Source of the DNA: DASPWW01 sp963803425
GTDB lineage: Bacteria > Actinomycetota > Thermoleophilia > Solirubrobacterales > 70-9
DNA length: 64,000 bases
Assembly (NCBI GenBank): GCA_963803425.1
Contig: CAWDMA010000003.1
Coordinates: 124,001 to 188,000 of the forward strand
Direction: 5' to 3'
The translations under genes were made by a program, and so were the position numbers. The notes under the pieces are model-generated. The model saw only the letters and a program-made list of their open reading frames with translations, was not told the origin of the DNA and searched no databases. Below, piece by piece: positions 49,514 to 58,162 of the stretch. The first letter of the stretch is position 1; every line of letters starts with the position of its first letter.

Positions 49514-50956
49514 ATGAGCCTCCCAACTGATCGGTCTTCCGCTCAGATCGCCGTCTCCCGGGAGGACCTTCCGCCGGACGTGGAGCTGGTCGGCGTCGAG
49601 GAGGCGGTGCAGCCGGTCGTCGAGCGGGTTCGCCCGGACGCCGAGCTCGCCCTGCCCGCGGGCCCCAGGACCCCGCCGATGGCGCAGGCGCTGCAGTGGC
49701 TGACTCGACCGGTGCCGTTCATGGAGTCGAACCGGCGCCGGCACGGGCCGGTGTTCCTCGCCCGGCTCGGCCCGCAGGGGAGGGTCGTGTTCATCGCCGA
49801 TCCGCGGCTCGCCGAGGCGGTCTTCACCGGCGACTCCGACCTGCTCCGGACCGGTGACATCAACGGAGTGTTCAGGCGAATCATCGGCCGCGACTCGATC
49901 CTGCTGCTCGACGGCGCGGAGCACATGCGACGTCGCCGCCTCCTGCTGCCCGCCTTCCACGGCGCCAACCTGGAGCGCCTCGAGGGTGCGATGAGAGAGG
50001 CGGCCGAGGCCGAGGTCGTCGCATGGCCCGTCGGAGAGCCGTTCGCGGCGCTTCCCCGGATCCATCGGATCTCCGGCGAGATCGTGATCCGGGCGATCTT
50101 CGGGCTCGACTGGGCCGAGCGACCGGAGAGGCTCGCCGAGGTTCTGTCGCGCTTTCTCGACCTCGCCCGGACCCCGGCGGTGTTCATGCCGTGGCTGCGC
50201 CGCGAGTTGGCCGGCACCACTCCCTGGGCCCGGCTGATGCGATCGATCGCGGAGCTGGACGAGATCCTGTTCGACCAGATCGAGAGGCGGCGGCGGAGCG
50301 ACTGCCTCGAGTCCCGCCCCGACGTGCTCTCCTGCCTGGTCCGCGCCCGGGACGAGGACGGCGAGGGGCTCACGGACGGCCAGATTCGCGACGAGCTCGT
50401 CACCCTGCTCGTCGCCGGCCACGAGACCACGTCGGGCGCGCTTGCCTTTGCGGTCGAGCAGATCGTCCACCATCGGAACGTGCTCGACCGGCTCGAGGTC
50501 GAGGTGAGAGGCGCGGACGAGAGCTACCTCGAGGCGGTGATCAAGGAGAGCATGCGGCGGCGTCCTGTGCTTCCGATCGTCGGTCGCAAGCTTGCCGGCC
50601 GCGCCCGGGTCGGCGAGTACGTGCTCCCCGCCGGCACCGTGCTGCTCCCATGCGTGTACCTGATGCACCACGAGCCCTCGCTGTACCCGCACCCTGACGA
50701 GTTCGACCCGCGGCGGTTCCTCGACGGCGCCGGCACCACGTACACGTGGATCCCGTTCGGTGGCGGGATCCGCCGCTGCGTCGGGGCGGCGTTCGCGACC
50801 CTGGAGATGAAGGTGGTGCTCAGGGCGATCTTCGGACGGCTCAGCCTGCGGGCCCCCGGTCCGCCCGAGGCGCCTGTCCGCCGCAGCGTCTCGCTCGCGC
50901 CCGGCCACGGCGCCGAGATCGTGGCCGAGCCGCTCGAGGGCGGATTCGCGGCGTGA
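49514..50956 (+). CDS. Cytochrome P450
   Basis: 480-residue heme monooxygenase. The I-helix oxygen motif AGHETTS is at 291-297, the K-helix ESMRR at 345-349, and the heme-ligand loop FGGGIRRCVGAAF has Cys422. The N-terminal 45 residues are hydrophilic and acidic, without a membrane anchor. The late FDPRRFLDG meander is normal. It is the first gene of a three-gene overlapping unit with two prenyl-synthase-related proteins, so an isoprenoid substrate is likely by context. A ferredoxin and a ferredoxin reductase are not present nearby. Confidence 0.94.
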   Translation: MSLPTDRSSAQIAVSREDLPPDVELVGVEEAVQPVVERVRPDAELALPAGPRTPPMAQALQWLTRPVPFMESNRRRHGPVFLARLGPQGRVVFIADPRLAEAVFTGDSDLLRTGDINGVFRRIIGRDSILLLDGAEHMRRRRLLLPAFHGANLERLEGAMREAAEAEVVAWPVGEPFAALPRIHRISGEIVIRAIFGLDWAERPERLAEVLSRFLDLARTPAVFMPWLRRELAGTTPWARLMRSIAELDEILFDQIERRRRSDCLESRPDVLSCLVRARDEDGEGLTDGQIRDELVTLLVAGHETTSGALAFAVEQIVHHRNVLDRLEVEVRGADESYLEAVIKESMRRRPVLPIVGRKLAGRARVGEYVLPAGTVLLPCVYLMHHEPSLYPHPDEFDPRRFLDGAGTTYTWIPFGGGIRRCVGAAFATLEMKVVLRAIFGRLSLRAPGPPEAPVRRSVSLAPGHGAEIVAEPLEGGFAA

Positions 50957-51798
50957 CGCCGGCCGCTGCGCTGGCCCGGATCGCAGCGGAGGCTACGCCG
51001 GAGCAGGGGGACTCGATCGCGATCAGGCTGCTCGGGTGCGCCGCCGCACTCGGCAAGGGGGTGGAGCCCGATGCGGTTGGGCCCGCGGCGGAGGCGATCG
51101 GCGCGCTGCAGGGCTGGATTCGCCTCCACAGCGACGCGCTCGACCCGGATGCCGTGCACGGCCCGTCCCGAGCCGGCGCCGACCCGCCCTCCGGGGCGGT
51201 CGCAGGGGCGTGGCTGCTGGGGCGCGGGAGCGAGCGGATCGCGGCGTGCGGCGACGCGGCAACCGCCGCGTGGACCCGCGCCGCGCGGGCGGTGGCGAGC
51301 GCGCAGGTGATCGAGTTCGACGACCTGTACGACGCGGGCCGCGCGCCGCAGCGGGCGCTGGCTGCGGCGGAGGCCCGCTCCGGGGCGGTGCTGGGGCTGT
51401 GCGGCCGGCTCGGGGCGCTGCTCGCGGATGCCCCGGAGGGTTCGATCGAGGCGGCCGGGCGATTCGGCACCGAGCTCGGCGTCGCCGTGGAGATACACGA
51501 CGAGCTCGCCGCCGTGAGGCGCGCGCGGGAGCAGGGCCACCCCCGGCCGGCGTTCGCGGCCGGCCGCTATCCGCTCGCCCTCCTGTACGCGCTCCAGAAC
51601 GATCCCGGCATCGCGGCTCGTCTGGGCCGGCCGCTGGCCGACGAGGAGATCGCCGCGGCGGTGGATGCGATCGAGGCGGCGGGAGGGCTGCGGCGCGCGG
51701 AGCAGGAGCGCGGCGCCCGGATCGCCGCCGCGCGGGCCGCGCTCGAAGGGCTCGACGCCGAGCCGCTGCTGGAGCTCGCCGACGAAGCCGCCGGATGA
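50953..51798 (+). CDS. Prenyl-diphosphate-synthase-like protein with eroded Asp motifs
   Basis: 281 residues, all helical. The layout follows trans-prenyl synthases: in place of the first DDxxD motif is HSDALDPD (59-66), after a VASAQVIEFDDLYDAG segment (116-129) where normal enzymes have a G-Q motif comes a helix EARSGAVLGLCGRLGALL like the KTAxLF region, and the second Asp motif reads VEIHDELAAV (169-178). Key metal-binding aspartates are thus replaced, so ordinary chain elongation is doubtful; a cyclase, a binding subunit or a heteromer partner are possible. The GTG overlaps the P450 stop. The family call rests on pattern only. Confidence 0.65.
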   Translation: MTPAAALARIAAEATPEQGDSIAIRLLGCAAALGKGVEPDAVGPAAEAIGALQGWIRLHSDALDPDAVHGPSRAGADPPSGAVAGAWLLGRGSERIAACGDAATAAWTRAARAVASAQVIEFDDLYDAGRAPQRALAAAEARSGAVLGLCGRLGALLADAPEGSIEAAGRFGTELGVAVEIHDELAAVRRAREQGHPRPAFAAGRYPLALLYALQNDPGIAARLGRPLADEEIAAAVDAIEAAGGLRRAEQERGARIAAARAALEGLDAEPLLELADEAAG

Positions 51799-53993
51799 CC
51801 GCCGCGGCGGTCGCGGACCTCGCGTCCCGCGAGGAGGCCGAGGTAGTCGTGGTGGGGGGCGGCCCCGCCGGCTCGGTCGCCGCTGCGACGCTCGCCGACC
51901 TCGGGCGGGACGTGGTGATCGTGGACCAGAGCGAGTTCCCGCGAGAGAAGCCGTGCGGCGACGGGCTCACCCACGCTGCGGTGGACCTGCTCGAGCGGCT
52001 CGGGCTGGAGAGCCTCGCCGCAGAGGCGCAGCCGATCGAGGACTGCCGGATCGTGATCGCGCACGGCGCCGAGATGCAGGGCTGGTACCGGCCGCCGAGC
52101 GAGCTCCCCCGAACGCGGATGATGCGGACCGTTCCCCGGACGGTGCTGGACGCCGCCCTGCTCGATGCGGCGATTGCACGGGGTGCGCGGTTCGTCCGGG
52201 CGAGGGCCGACGCGCCGATCATCGAGGGGGAGCGCGCGGCGGGCGCCGTGGTCGGATCCGGGGAGGAACGGGGCCGGATCGACGCCGCCTGCGTGATCGC
52301 GGCCGATGGCGCTACCTCGCGGATCCGCCGCGTCGCCGGGATCGGGGGCGATCTTCCCGGGACCCCGGTGTACGCGCTGCGGCAGTACTTCACCACAGCC
52401 GAGCAGCTCGACCCGGTCTTCGACGTGTACGTCCCGCTCGCGGACGAGCACGGGATCCTGGCGGGGTACGGCTGGGTGTTCCCGGCCGGGCCACGACGAG
52501 CGAACGTCGGCGTCGCCTACTACTCGCCCCCCGCGGGCAGGGGGCGAGCGCGAATCCGCAGCGTCCTGAAGCGGTTCGTCGCCGAGCTCCGCGAGCGGCA
52601 GGGCGAGCGCTTCGGCGAGCTCACCGACCCGAGCCCGCCGATCGGCTCCCCGATCGCGGTCCGGTTCTCACCCGACAACTGCCAGCGCGGCAATCTGCTG
52701 CTCGCGGGCGAGGCGGCGATGGCCGCTGACCCGCTCACCGGTGAGGGGATCAGCTTCGCGATGCGCTCGGGGGAGATCGCCGCCGTCGCGGCCGACCGCC
52801 TGCTCCGCACCGGGACGGCGCCCGACCTGGGCCGCGAGCTGGGCAGGGCCTTCCCGCGGCTCGGCCAGGACCTGTCGCCGTTCGCGCGGGTCGCCGCCGC
52901 CGTCGACAGGTTCAGCCTGTTCGATCGCGAGCATCAGCCGTTCGTGCTCGCGGTGCGACGGGTCACCGGCAGCGCCCCCGACGAGCCGGGGCTCGGATCG
53001 ACCGAGATCGGCGAGCTGCTCGCGGCGGACGCCGAGCATGCCGCGGCGCTCGATCGGGTCAACGAGCGGCTGCTCGACTCGCTGCGGACGAGCTTCCCGT
53101 TCGGGCTCGAGACCCTGCATCGGGAGGCGCGCGCACACGGCGGGCCGGTGGCCGCCGCCGCCGCGCTGGCGGTGGCGCGAGCCTGTGGCGAGGAGCTCGG
53201 CAGGGACGCCGTCGCCGTTGCGGCGGCGGCCGAGCTGCTCCGGATTGCCGATCGGTGCCTGCCGCGGGTCTCGCCGCAGGTCCGGTCCGACCTGGCATGG
53301 CTCAACAATGCGATGGCGGTGGCGCTCGCCGACCTGGCGATCACGGCGGCGCTCCCGGCCGGCGGGATGGGCGCCGCTCGGATCGCCGCCGAGGTGGGCG
53401 CCGCGATCCGGCGGATCGCCGAGGGCGAGGCGATCGAGCTGGAGGACCGGTTCGCGGCCGATCGCTCCGTGGCGCGCTGCCGCGAGGCGATCGACACCCG
53501 GTCGGGGACGCTGGTGGCGCTCGCGGCCCGTTTGGGGGCGATCGCAGCCGGCGCCGACCGCGCCCTCGACGGGTTCGAGGCGTTCGGGCGACCCCTCGGT
53601 GTCGCATTCGCGCTCAGCGAGGACGTTCGCGAGCTCACCCTCGGCGACTCGCTGACTCGGCGGCGGCCGGGAAGCGAGCTTCGCGAGGGCTCCTACTCAC
53701 TGCCCGTGCTGCTTGCGCGCGACGCCGATCCCGAGGTTCGGGCCGCGCTCGGCGGCCACGTGCCGGGACGCGTCGCCGGCAACGTGGTGGCACGGGTGCG
53801 GCGCTCTGGTGCGCTGGAGGAGGCGGCCGCGGAGTGCCGCACCCATGTGCAGCGCGCGATCGACGCGATCGACGCAACCGGGCGCGAAAGCGCACCGCTG
53901 CGGGCGTTGGCGGAGCTCCCCGCACGCCGGCTTCGTGGCCTGACGGGTGAGGGTCGACAGGGTTCAGGACCGGATCCGGAGGTGCCGATGTAG
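51795..53993 (+). CDS. Geranylgeranyl-reductase-like flavoprotein fused to a second prenyl-synthase-like domain
   Basis: 732 residues in two halves. Residues 15-395 are an FAD-dependent geranylgeranyl reductase type: VVVGGGPAGSVAA at 18-30, KPCGDGLT, ADGATSRIRR, and AGEAAMAADPLTGEGIS near 315-330. Residues about 405-710 are helical with a prenyl-synthase layout: AAAELLRIADR where the first Asp motif belongs (no Asp cluster), GEAIELEDRF, a DTRSGTLVALAARLGA helix, FGRPLGVAFALSEDVRELTLGD at the second motif and LREGSYSLPVLLA. The metal sites look lost. ATG overlaps the previous stop. I know of no described enzyme with this fusion. Confidence 0.75.
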   Translation: MTAAAVADLASREEAEVVVVGGGPAGSVAAATLADLGRDVVIVDQSEFPREKPCGDGLTHAAVDLLERLGLESLAAEAQPIEDCRIVIAHGAEMQGWYRPPSELPRTRMMRTVPRTVLDAALLDAAIARGARFVRARADAPIIEGERAAGAVVGSGEERGRIDAACVIAADGATSRIRRVAGIGGDLPGTPVYALRQYFTTAEQLDPVFDVYVPLADEHGILAGYGWVFPAGPRRANVGVAYYSPPAGRGRARIRSVLKRFVAELRERQGERFGELTDPSPPIGSPIAVRFSPDNCQRGNLLLAGEAAMAADPLTGEGISFAMRSGEIAAVAADRLLRTGTAPDLGRELGRAFPRLGQDLSPFARVAAAVDRFSLFDREHQPFVLAVRRVTGSAPDEPGLGSTEIGELLAADAEHAAALDRVNERLLDSLRTSFPFGLETLHREARAHGGPVAAAAALAVARACGEELGRDAVAVAAAAELLRIADRCLPRVSPQVRSDLAWLNNAMAVALADLAITAALPAGGMGAARIAAEVGAAIRRIAEGEAIELEDRFAADRSVARCREAIDTRSGTLVALAARLGAIAAGADRALDGFEAFGRPLGVAFALSEDVRELTLGDSLTRRRPGSELREGSYSLPVLLARDADPEVRAALGGHVPGRVAGNVVARVRRSGALEEAAAECRTHVQRAIDAIDATGRESAPLRALAELPARRLRGLTGEGRQGSGPDPEVPM

Positions 53994-54039
53994 GAATTGC
54001 GTAGCCTGGTCGTGAACCGGATCGCTGAGTTGCCCGAGA

Positions 54040-55767
54040 GTGTTCCGAGCCGAGACAAGGTCACCTGGACTGTTGAGCCCCGACGGGGAGGGGGGGCGCG
54101 GCTCGCGCTATCTGATCGCGAGCGGCCTCGATCCCGTCGCCCAGCGCCTCAGCCGTGCCCGGATCGAGGCCGCGCTCCTGATCGGCGCCGGCCTGCTCGG
54201 CTTTCTCGGCGTCGCAATCCCGCATCCAGCGGAGTTCAACGAGGTCGGTCTGGTCGCGATCCAGGCGCTCGCCGTGGTCGCCGGGATGCTGCTGTACGCG
54301 GGCGCGCGGCGGGCGCCCGGGTGGCTCGTCCGGGTGTTCCCCGTCCTGTCGGTGGTCGCGACCACGCTGGCGATCTACTTCTCGAACGACGCGACCAGCG
54401 CATACTCGCTGTTCTACCTGTGGCCGGCCGTCTACAGCTACTACTTCTTCACCCGGCTGGAGGCGTCGGTGACCGCCGCGTTCGCGGCCCTCAACTACGC
54501 CGCGGTGATCATCGTCCTCGGCGGGTTCGGGACCAACCCGGCGACGGCGCACCACTTGGTTCTGACGATCGGCACCCTGGTCGTGGTCGGTGGCTCGCTG
54601 GTCGCGCTCCGCGAGCGGGTGACCGCGCTGATCGGCCAGATCGCCGAGGCCGCCCGGACCGATCCCCTCACCGGACTGAGGAGCCGCCGCGGACTGCGCG
54701 AGGACCTCGAGGGTGAGCTGGAGCGGGCGCGCCCGGGGGAGCGCAGCGTCACTCTGCTGGTCGCCGACCTCGACCACTTCAGGAGGGTGAACGAGAGCTT
54801 CGGTCAGCAGGTCGGTGATCGCGTTCTCCGCCGCGTGGCGGCGCTGATCGGCGAGATGAAGCGCAGCCTCGACACCTCGGCCCGCACCGGGGGCGAGGAG
54901 TTCTCGCTGCTGATGCCCGAGCTCGACAAGCACGCCGCCTACATGGTTGCCGAGCGCCTCCGCAGCCGGATCCGAACGGCGTTCTCCGATGACCGCGCCT
55001 CGCTCACGGTCAGCATCGGGATCGCCGGCTATCCCGAGGACGGAGGAGCCGCGGACGAGATCCTCCGGATGGCGGACGAGGCGCTGTACGCGGCGAAGAC
55101 GCTCGGCCGCGACCGGGCGGTCCTGTACCGCCGCGACGTCACCTCGATCATCGGCGACGCGGGCGAGAGCAGGCGCGGCGTCCGCTCCCAGGCCCACCTG
55201 GCGACGATGCTCAGCCTCGCCGAGGCGCTCGACCTGCGCGACAGCGGCACGGCGCGCCACTCGCAGATGGTGGGAAGGCTGAGCGAGCTCGTCGGTCGCG
55301 AGCTCGGCCTGCCGAAGGAGGGGGTGGAGCGAGTGCGGCTTGCCGGGATCCTGCACGACATCGGCAAGATCGGGATCCCGGACGCGATCCTCCGCAAGCC
55401 CGGGCCGCTCACCGATGCCGAGTGGGTGCAGATCCGGCGCCACCCGGAGGTCGGAGCGCGCCTGCTCGGCGCCGGCGAGCTCGAGGACATCCGCTCGTGG
55501 GTTCTGGCGCATCACGAACGCCCGGATGGGACCGGATACCCTTCCGGACTCGAGGGAGACGAGATCCCGATCGAGGCCGCGATCCTGGCGGTTGGCGACG
55601 CGTTCGAGGCGATGACCGCCGACCGCGTCTACCGTCCTGGAATGGGCGAGGCGGCCGCCCGCCGCGAGCTCCGGGATTGGACCGGCACCCAGTTCGATCG
55701 CCGCATCGTCGCAGCGCTCGAGTCGGTGCTCGACCGGGTCGGCCTCGACTCGGTCGTCGCGCAGTAG
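54040..55767 (+). CDS. Membrane GGDEF and HD-GYP protein (c-di-GMP synthesis and breakdown)
   Basis: 575 residues. Five or six hydrophobic helices (about 40-200) make a membrane sensor. The GGDEF domain (about 210-375) has GGEEF at 294-298 and an inhibitory-site RSLD at 285-288, so it is likely active and product-inhibited. The HD-GYP phosphodiesterase domain (390-570) has HDIGKIGIP at 449-457 and HHERPDGTGYP at 501-511. Both activities appear intact. GTG 54040 chosen; a TTG at 54073 is an alternative. It follows the isoprenoid operon by 46 bp, but functional linkage is unproven. Confidence 0.92.
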   Translation: MFRAETRSPGLLSPDGEGGRGSRYLIASGLDPVAQRLSRARIEAALLIGAGLLGFLGVAIPHPAEFNEVGLVAIQALAVVAGMLLYAGARRAPGWLVRVFPVLSVVATTLAIYFSNDATSAYSLFYLWPAVYSYYFFTRLEASVTAAFAALNYAAVIIVLGGFGTNPATAHHLVLTIGTLVVVGGSLVALRERVTALIGQIAEAARTDPLTGLRSRRGLREDLEGELERARPGERSVTLLVADLDHFRRVNESFGQQVGDRVLRRVAALIGEMKRSLDTSARTGGEEFSLLMPELDKHAAYMVAERLRSRIRTAFSDDRASLTVSIGIAGYPEDGGAADEILRMADEALYAAKTLGRDRAVLYRRDVTSIIGDAGESRRGVRSQAHLATMLSLAEALDLRDSGTARHSQMVGRLSELVGRELGLPKEGVERVRLAGILHDIGKIGIPDAILRKPGPLTDAEWVQIRRHPEVGARLLGAGELEDIRSWVLAHHERPDGTGYPSGLEGDEIPIEAAILAVGDAFEAMTADRVYRPGMGEAAARRELRDWTGTQFDRRIVAALESVLDRVGLDSVVAQ

Positions 55768-55794
55768 TAAGAAGTAAGACTTCGCACTTCACGC
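55765..55794 (+). promoter_or_regulatory. Putative fatty-acid regulon operator, site 2
   Basis: Reads AGTAAGAAGTAAGACTTC and on to CACTTCACGC, with GAAGT (55771-55775), 10 bases, then ACTTC (55786-55790). It matches the site at 49448-49477 (21 of 30) and lies 29 bases before the enoyl-CoA hydratase GTG. Confidence 0.4.
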
Positions 55795-55823
55795 GGAGCG
55801 CGCAATCGGTACGCTCGGCCGCG

Positions 55824-56606
55824 GTGAGCTACGAGCAGATCATCTACGACGTCTCCGAGGGGGTGGGCACCGTCACCCTGAACCGGCCCGAGCAGCGAAA
55901 CGCGCTCTCCGGTCAGATGCTCTCCGAGCTGGTCGACGCGATCGCCAGCGCGCGCCGCGACGACGACGTCCGGGCGGTGGTCCTGACCGGCGCCGGCGAG
56001 AAGGTGTTCTGTGCCGGCGCCGACCTCGGCGGGTTCGCGGCGGACGCGCCGCTGGTCGACAAGCACTTCGCCTCCGACCGGTTCATCGACTTCTTCAAGC
56101 TGATGCCGCGGCTCGGGAAGCCGTCCCTGTGCGCCGCCAACGGGCACGTGCTCGCCGGCGGGATGGGGCTGGCGCTGTCGTGCGACCTGGTGATCGCGAA
56201 GCAGGGCGCGACGTTCGGCACTCCGGAGATCAACGTCGGGGCGTTTCCCTACATGATCATGTCGCTGATCTACCGCAACGTCCCCCGCAAGAAGGTGAAC
56301 GAGATGATGCTGCTCGGGGAGCGGCTCAGCACGGACGAAGCGGTCGCCTGCGGCCTCGCGAACAAGGCGGTGTCCTCCGCGGAGTTCGACGGCGCCGTCG
56401 CCGAGTGGGCCGGGAAGCTCGCCTCGAAGAGCCCGGTGCTGATGCGGCTCGGCCACGACGCGATCTATCGCCAGCAGGACATGGCGATCGAGGACGCGCT
56501 CGAGTTCCTGCGCTCGCAGCTCTCGCTCACGTTCACGACCGAGGACATCCAGGAGGGCGTGAAGGCGTTCTTCGAGAAGCGCGAGCCGGAGTGGAAGGGG
56601 CGGTGA
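55824..56606 (+). CDS. Enoyl-CoA hydratase/isomerase family protein
   Basis: 260-residue crotonase-fold enzyme. Oxyanion-hole segments are VFCAGADLGGF and ANGHVLAGGMGLALSCDLV; the catalytic glutamate candidate is in FGTPEINVGAFPYM. GTG start at 55824, since the open frame upstream is a shadow of the GGDEF gene. Its stop overlaps the carboxyltransferase GTG, heading an operon of five genes for acyl-CoA or beta-keto-acid breakdown. Confidence 0.92.
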   Translation: MSYEQIIYDVSEGVGTVTLNRPEQRNALSGQMLSELVDAIASARRDDDVRAVVLTGAGEKVFCAGADLGGFAADAPLVDKHFASDRFIDFFKLMPRLGKPSLCAANGHVLAGGMGLALSCDLVIAKQGATFGTPEINVGAFPYMIMSLIYRNVPRKKVNEMMLLGERLSTDEAVACGLANKAVSSAEFDGAVAEWAGKLASKSPVLMRLGHDAIYRQQDMAIEDALEFLRSQLSLTFTTEDIQEGVKAFFEKREPEWKGR

Positions 56607-58162
56607 GCGAGATGGACCTCCGTGAGATGGTCGAGGATCTGGAGCGCCGTCGCGAGCAGCTCAAGCTCGGCGGCGGCGAGGAGAAGATCGCGCGCCAGCA
56701 CGAGCGCGGCAAGCTCACCGCACGGGAGCGGATCGACCTGCTCGTCGACGAGGGCACGTTCGTCGAGATCGGCGCCCACGCCGGGCCGCACTTCTCTCAA
56801 CGCTCCATGGACGGCAGGGAAGCCCCGGCCGACGGGGTGATCACCGGGTGGGGCGACGTCGACGGTCGCCGCTGCTGCATCGCCGCGTACGACTTCACGG
56901 TGATGGCCGGGGCGATGGGGATGACCGGCGAGCTGAAGGTGAGCCGGTTGCGCGAGATGGCGCTGCAGAAGCGGATCCCGATGATCTGGCTGCTCGACTC
57001 CGCCGGCGCGCGGATCCAGGAGGCCGCCGGCTCGCTGTTCGCGGGCTCGGGCCATCTGTTCCGCGAGGAGGTGACGATGTCCGGCGTGATCCCGCTGGTC
57101 GCGGCGATGGTGGGGCCGTGCGCGGCGGGCACCGCGTACATCCCCGGGCTCGCGGACTTCGTCCCGATGGTCGTCGGCCAGGGCGCGATGGCGCTCGCCG
57201 GGCCCCACCTGGTCAAGGCCGTCACCGGGGAAGACATCTCTATGGAGGAGCTCGGAGGGGCGAAGGTGCACTGCCGGAAGTCGGGGGTCGGCGACATGGA
57301 GGTGAAGGACGATCGCGAGTGCATCGAGGTCGTCAAGCAGTACCTCTCCTACTTCCCGCCTCACTGCGACGAGCCGCCACCGACGCGCGACACCGACGAT
57401 CCCGACGACCGGATGTCCGAGCGGCTGCTCGAGATCCTTCCGGAGTCCTCGCGCCAGCCCTACGACATGTACGAGCTGATCGGCGAGATCGTCGACGACG
57501 GCGAGATCCTCGATATCAAGCCGAGGTTCGCGCGCACGATCATCACCTGCCTGGCGCGCTTCGGCGGCCGGCCGGTCGGGATCGTGGCGAACCAGCCCAA
57601 GCACCTCGGCGGGATCCTCGACAACGACTCAGCGGACAAGGCGGCCCGGTTCATCAACCTGTGCGACGCGTTCGGGATCCCGCTGGTCTTTCTGCAGGAC
57701 GTGCCCGGGTTCATGGTCGGCTCGAAGGTCGAGCACGCCGGGATCATCCGCCACGGCGCGAAGATGCTGTACGCGGTCTCCCGGGCGACCGTCCCGAAGA
57801 TCACCGTCGTGGTCCGGAAGGCGTACGGCGCCGGCTACTACGTGATGTGCGGGAAGGCGTACGAGCCCGACCTGCTGGTCGCCTGGCCGACCGCCGAGAT
57901 CTCGGTGATGGGCCCGGAGGGCGCCGTCAACATCATCGGCCGCTCCGCGATCGAGGCCTCCGACGACCCGGAGGCGACCCGCGAGGCGATGCTGGCCGAG
58001 ATCAAGAAGAACATCGATCCCTATCTGGCCGCCCGAAACGACGTGATCGACGACGTGATCGACCCGCGCGAGACCCGCCCCAGGATCATCGAGGGGCTTC
58101 GGATGGCGGCGACCAAGCGGATCGAGCGTCCCCACCGCAAGCACGGGGTGATGCCGGTATGA
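56603..58162 (+). CDS. Acyl-CoA carboxylase carboxyltransferase (beta) subunit
   Basis: 519-residue crotonase-superfamily carboxyltransferase working with a biotinylated alpha subunit. It has the typical KLTARERIDLLVDEGTFVEIG, LDSAGARIQEAAGSLFAGSGHLF, IVANQPKHLGGILDNDSADKAARF, FLQDVPGFMVG and KAYGAGYYVMCGKAYEPD segments. GTG start at 56603, with a possible ATG at 56612. No biotin carboxylase is nearby; the small carrier at 31885 is a conceivable partner. Likely substrates are propionyl-, methylcrotonyl- or geranyl-type CoAs; the sequence alone does not decide. Confidence 0.93.
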   Translation: MSEMDLREMVEDLERRREQLKLGGGEEKIARQHERGKLTARERIDLLVDEGTFVEIGAHAGPHFSQRSMDGREAPADGVITGWGDVDGRRCCIAAYDFTVMAGAMGMTGELKVSRLREMALQKRIPMIWLLDSAGARIQEAAGSLFAGSGHLFREEVTMSGVIPLVAAMVGPCAAGTAYIPGLADFVPMVVGQGAMALAGPHLVKAVTGEDISMEELGGAKVHCRKSGVGDMEVKDDRECIEVVKQYLSYFPPHCDEPPPTRDTDDPDDRMSERLLEILPESSRQPYDMYELIGEIVDDGEILDIKPRFARTIITCLARFGGRPVGIVANQPKHLGGILDNDSADKAARFINLCDAFGIPLVFLQDVPGFMVGSKVEHAGIIRHGAKMLYAVSRATVPKITVVVRKAYGAGYYVMCGKAYEPDLLVAWPTAEISVMGPEGAVNIIGRSAIEASDDPEATREAMLAEIKKNIDPYLAARNDVIDDVIDPRETRPRIIEGLRMAATKRIERPHRKHGVMPV

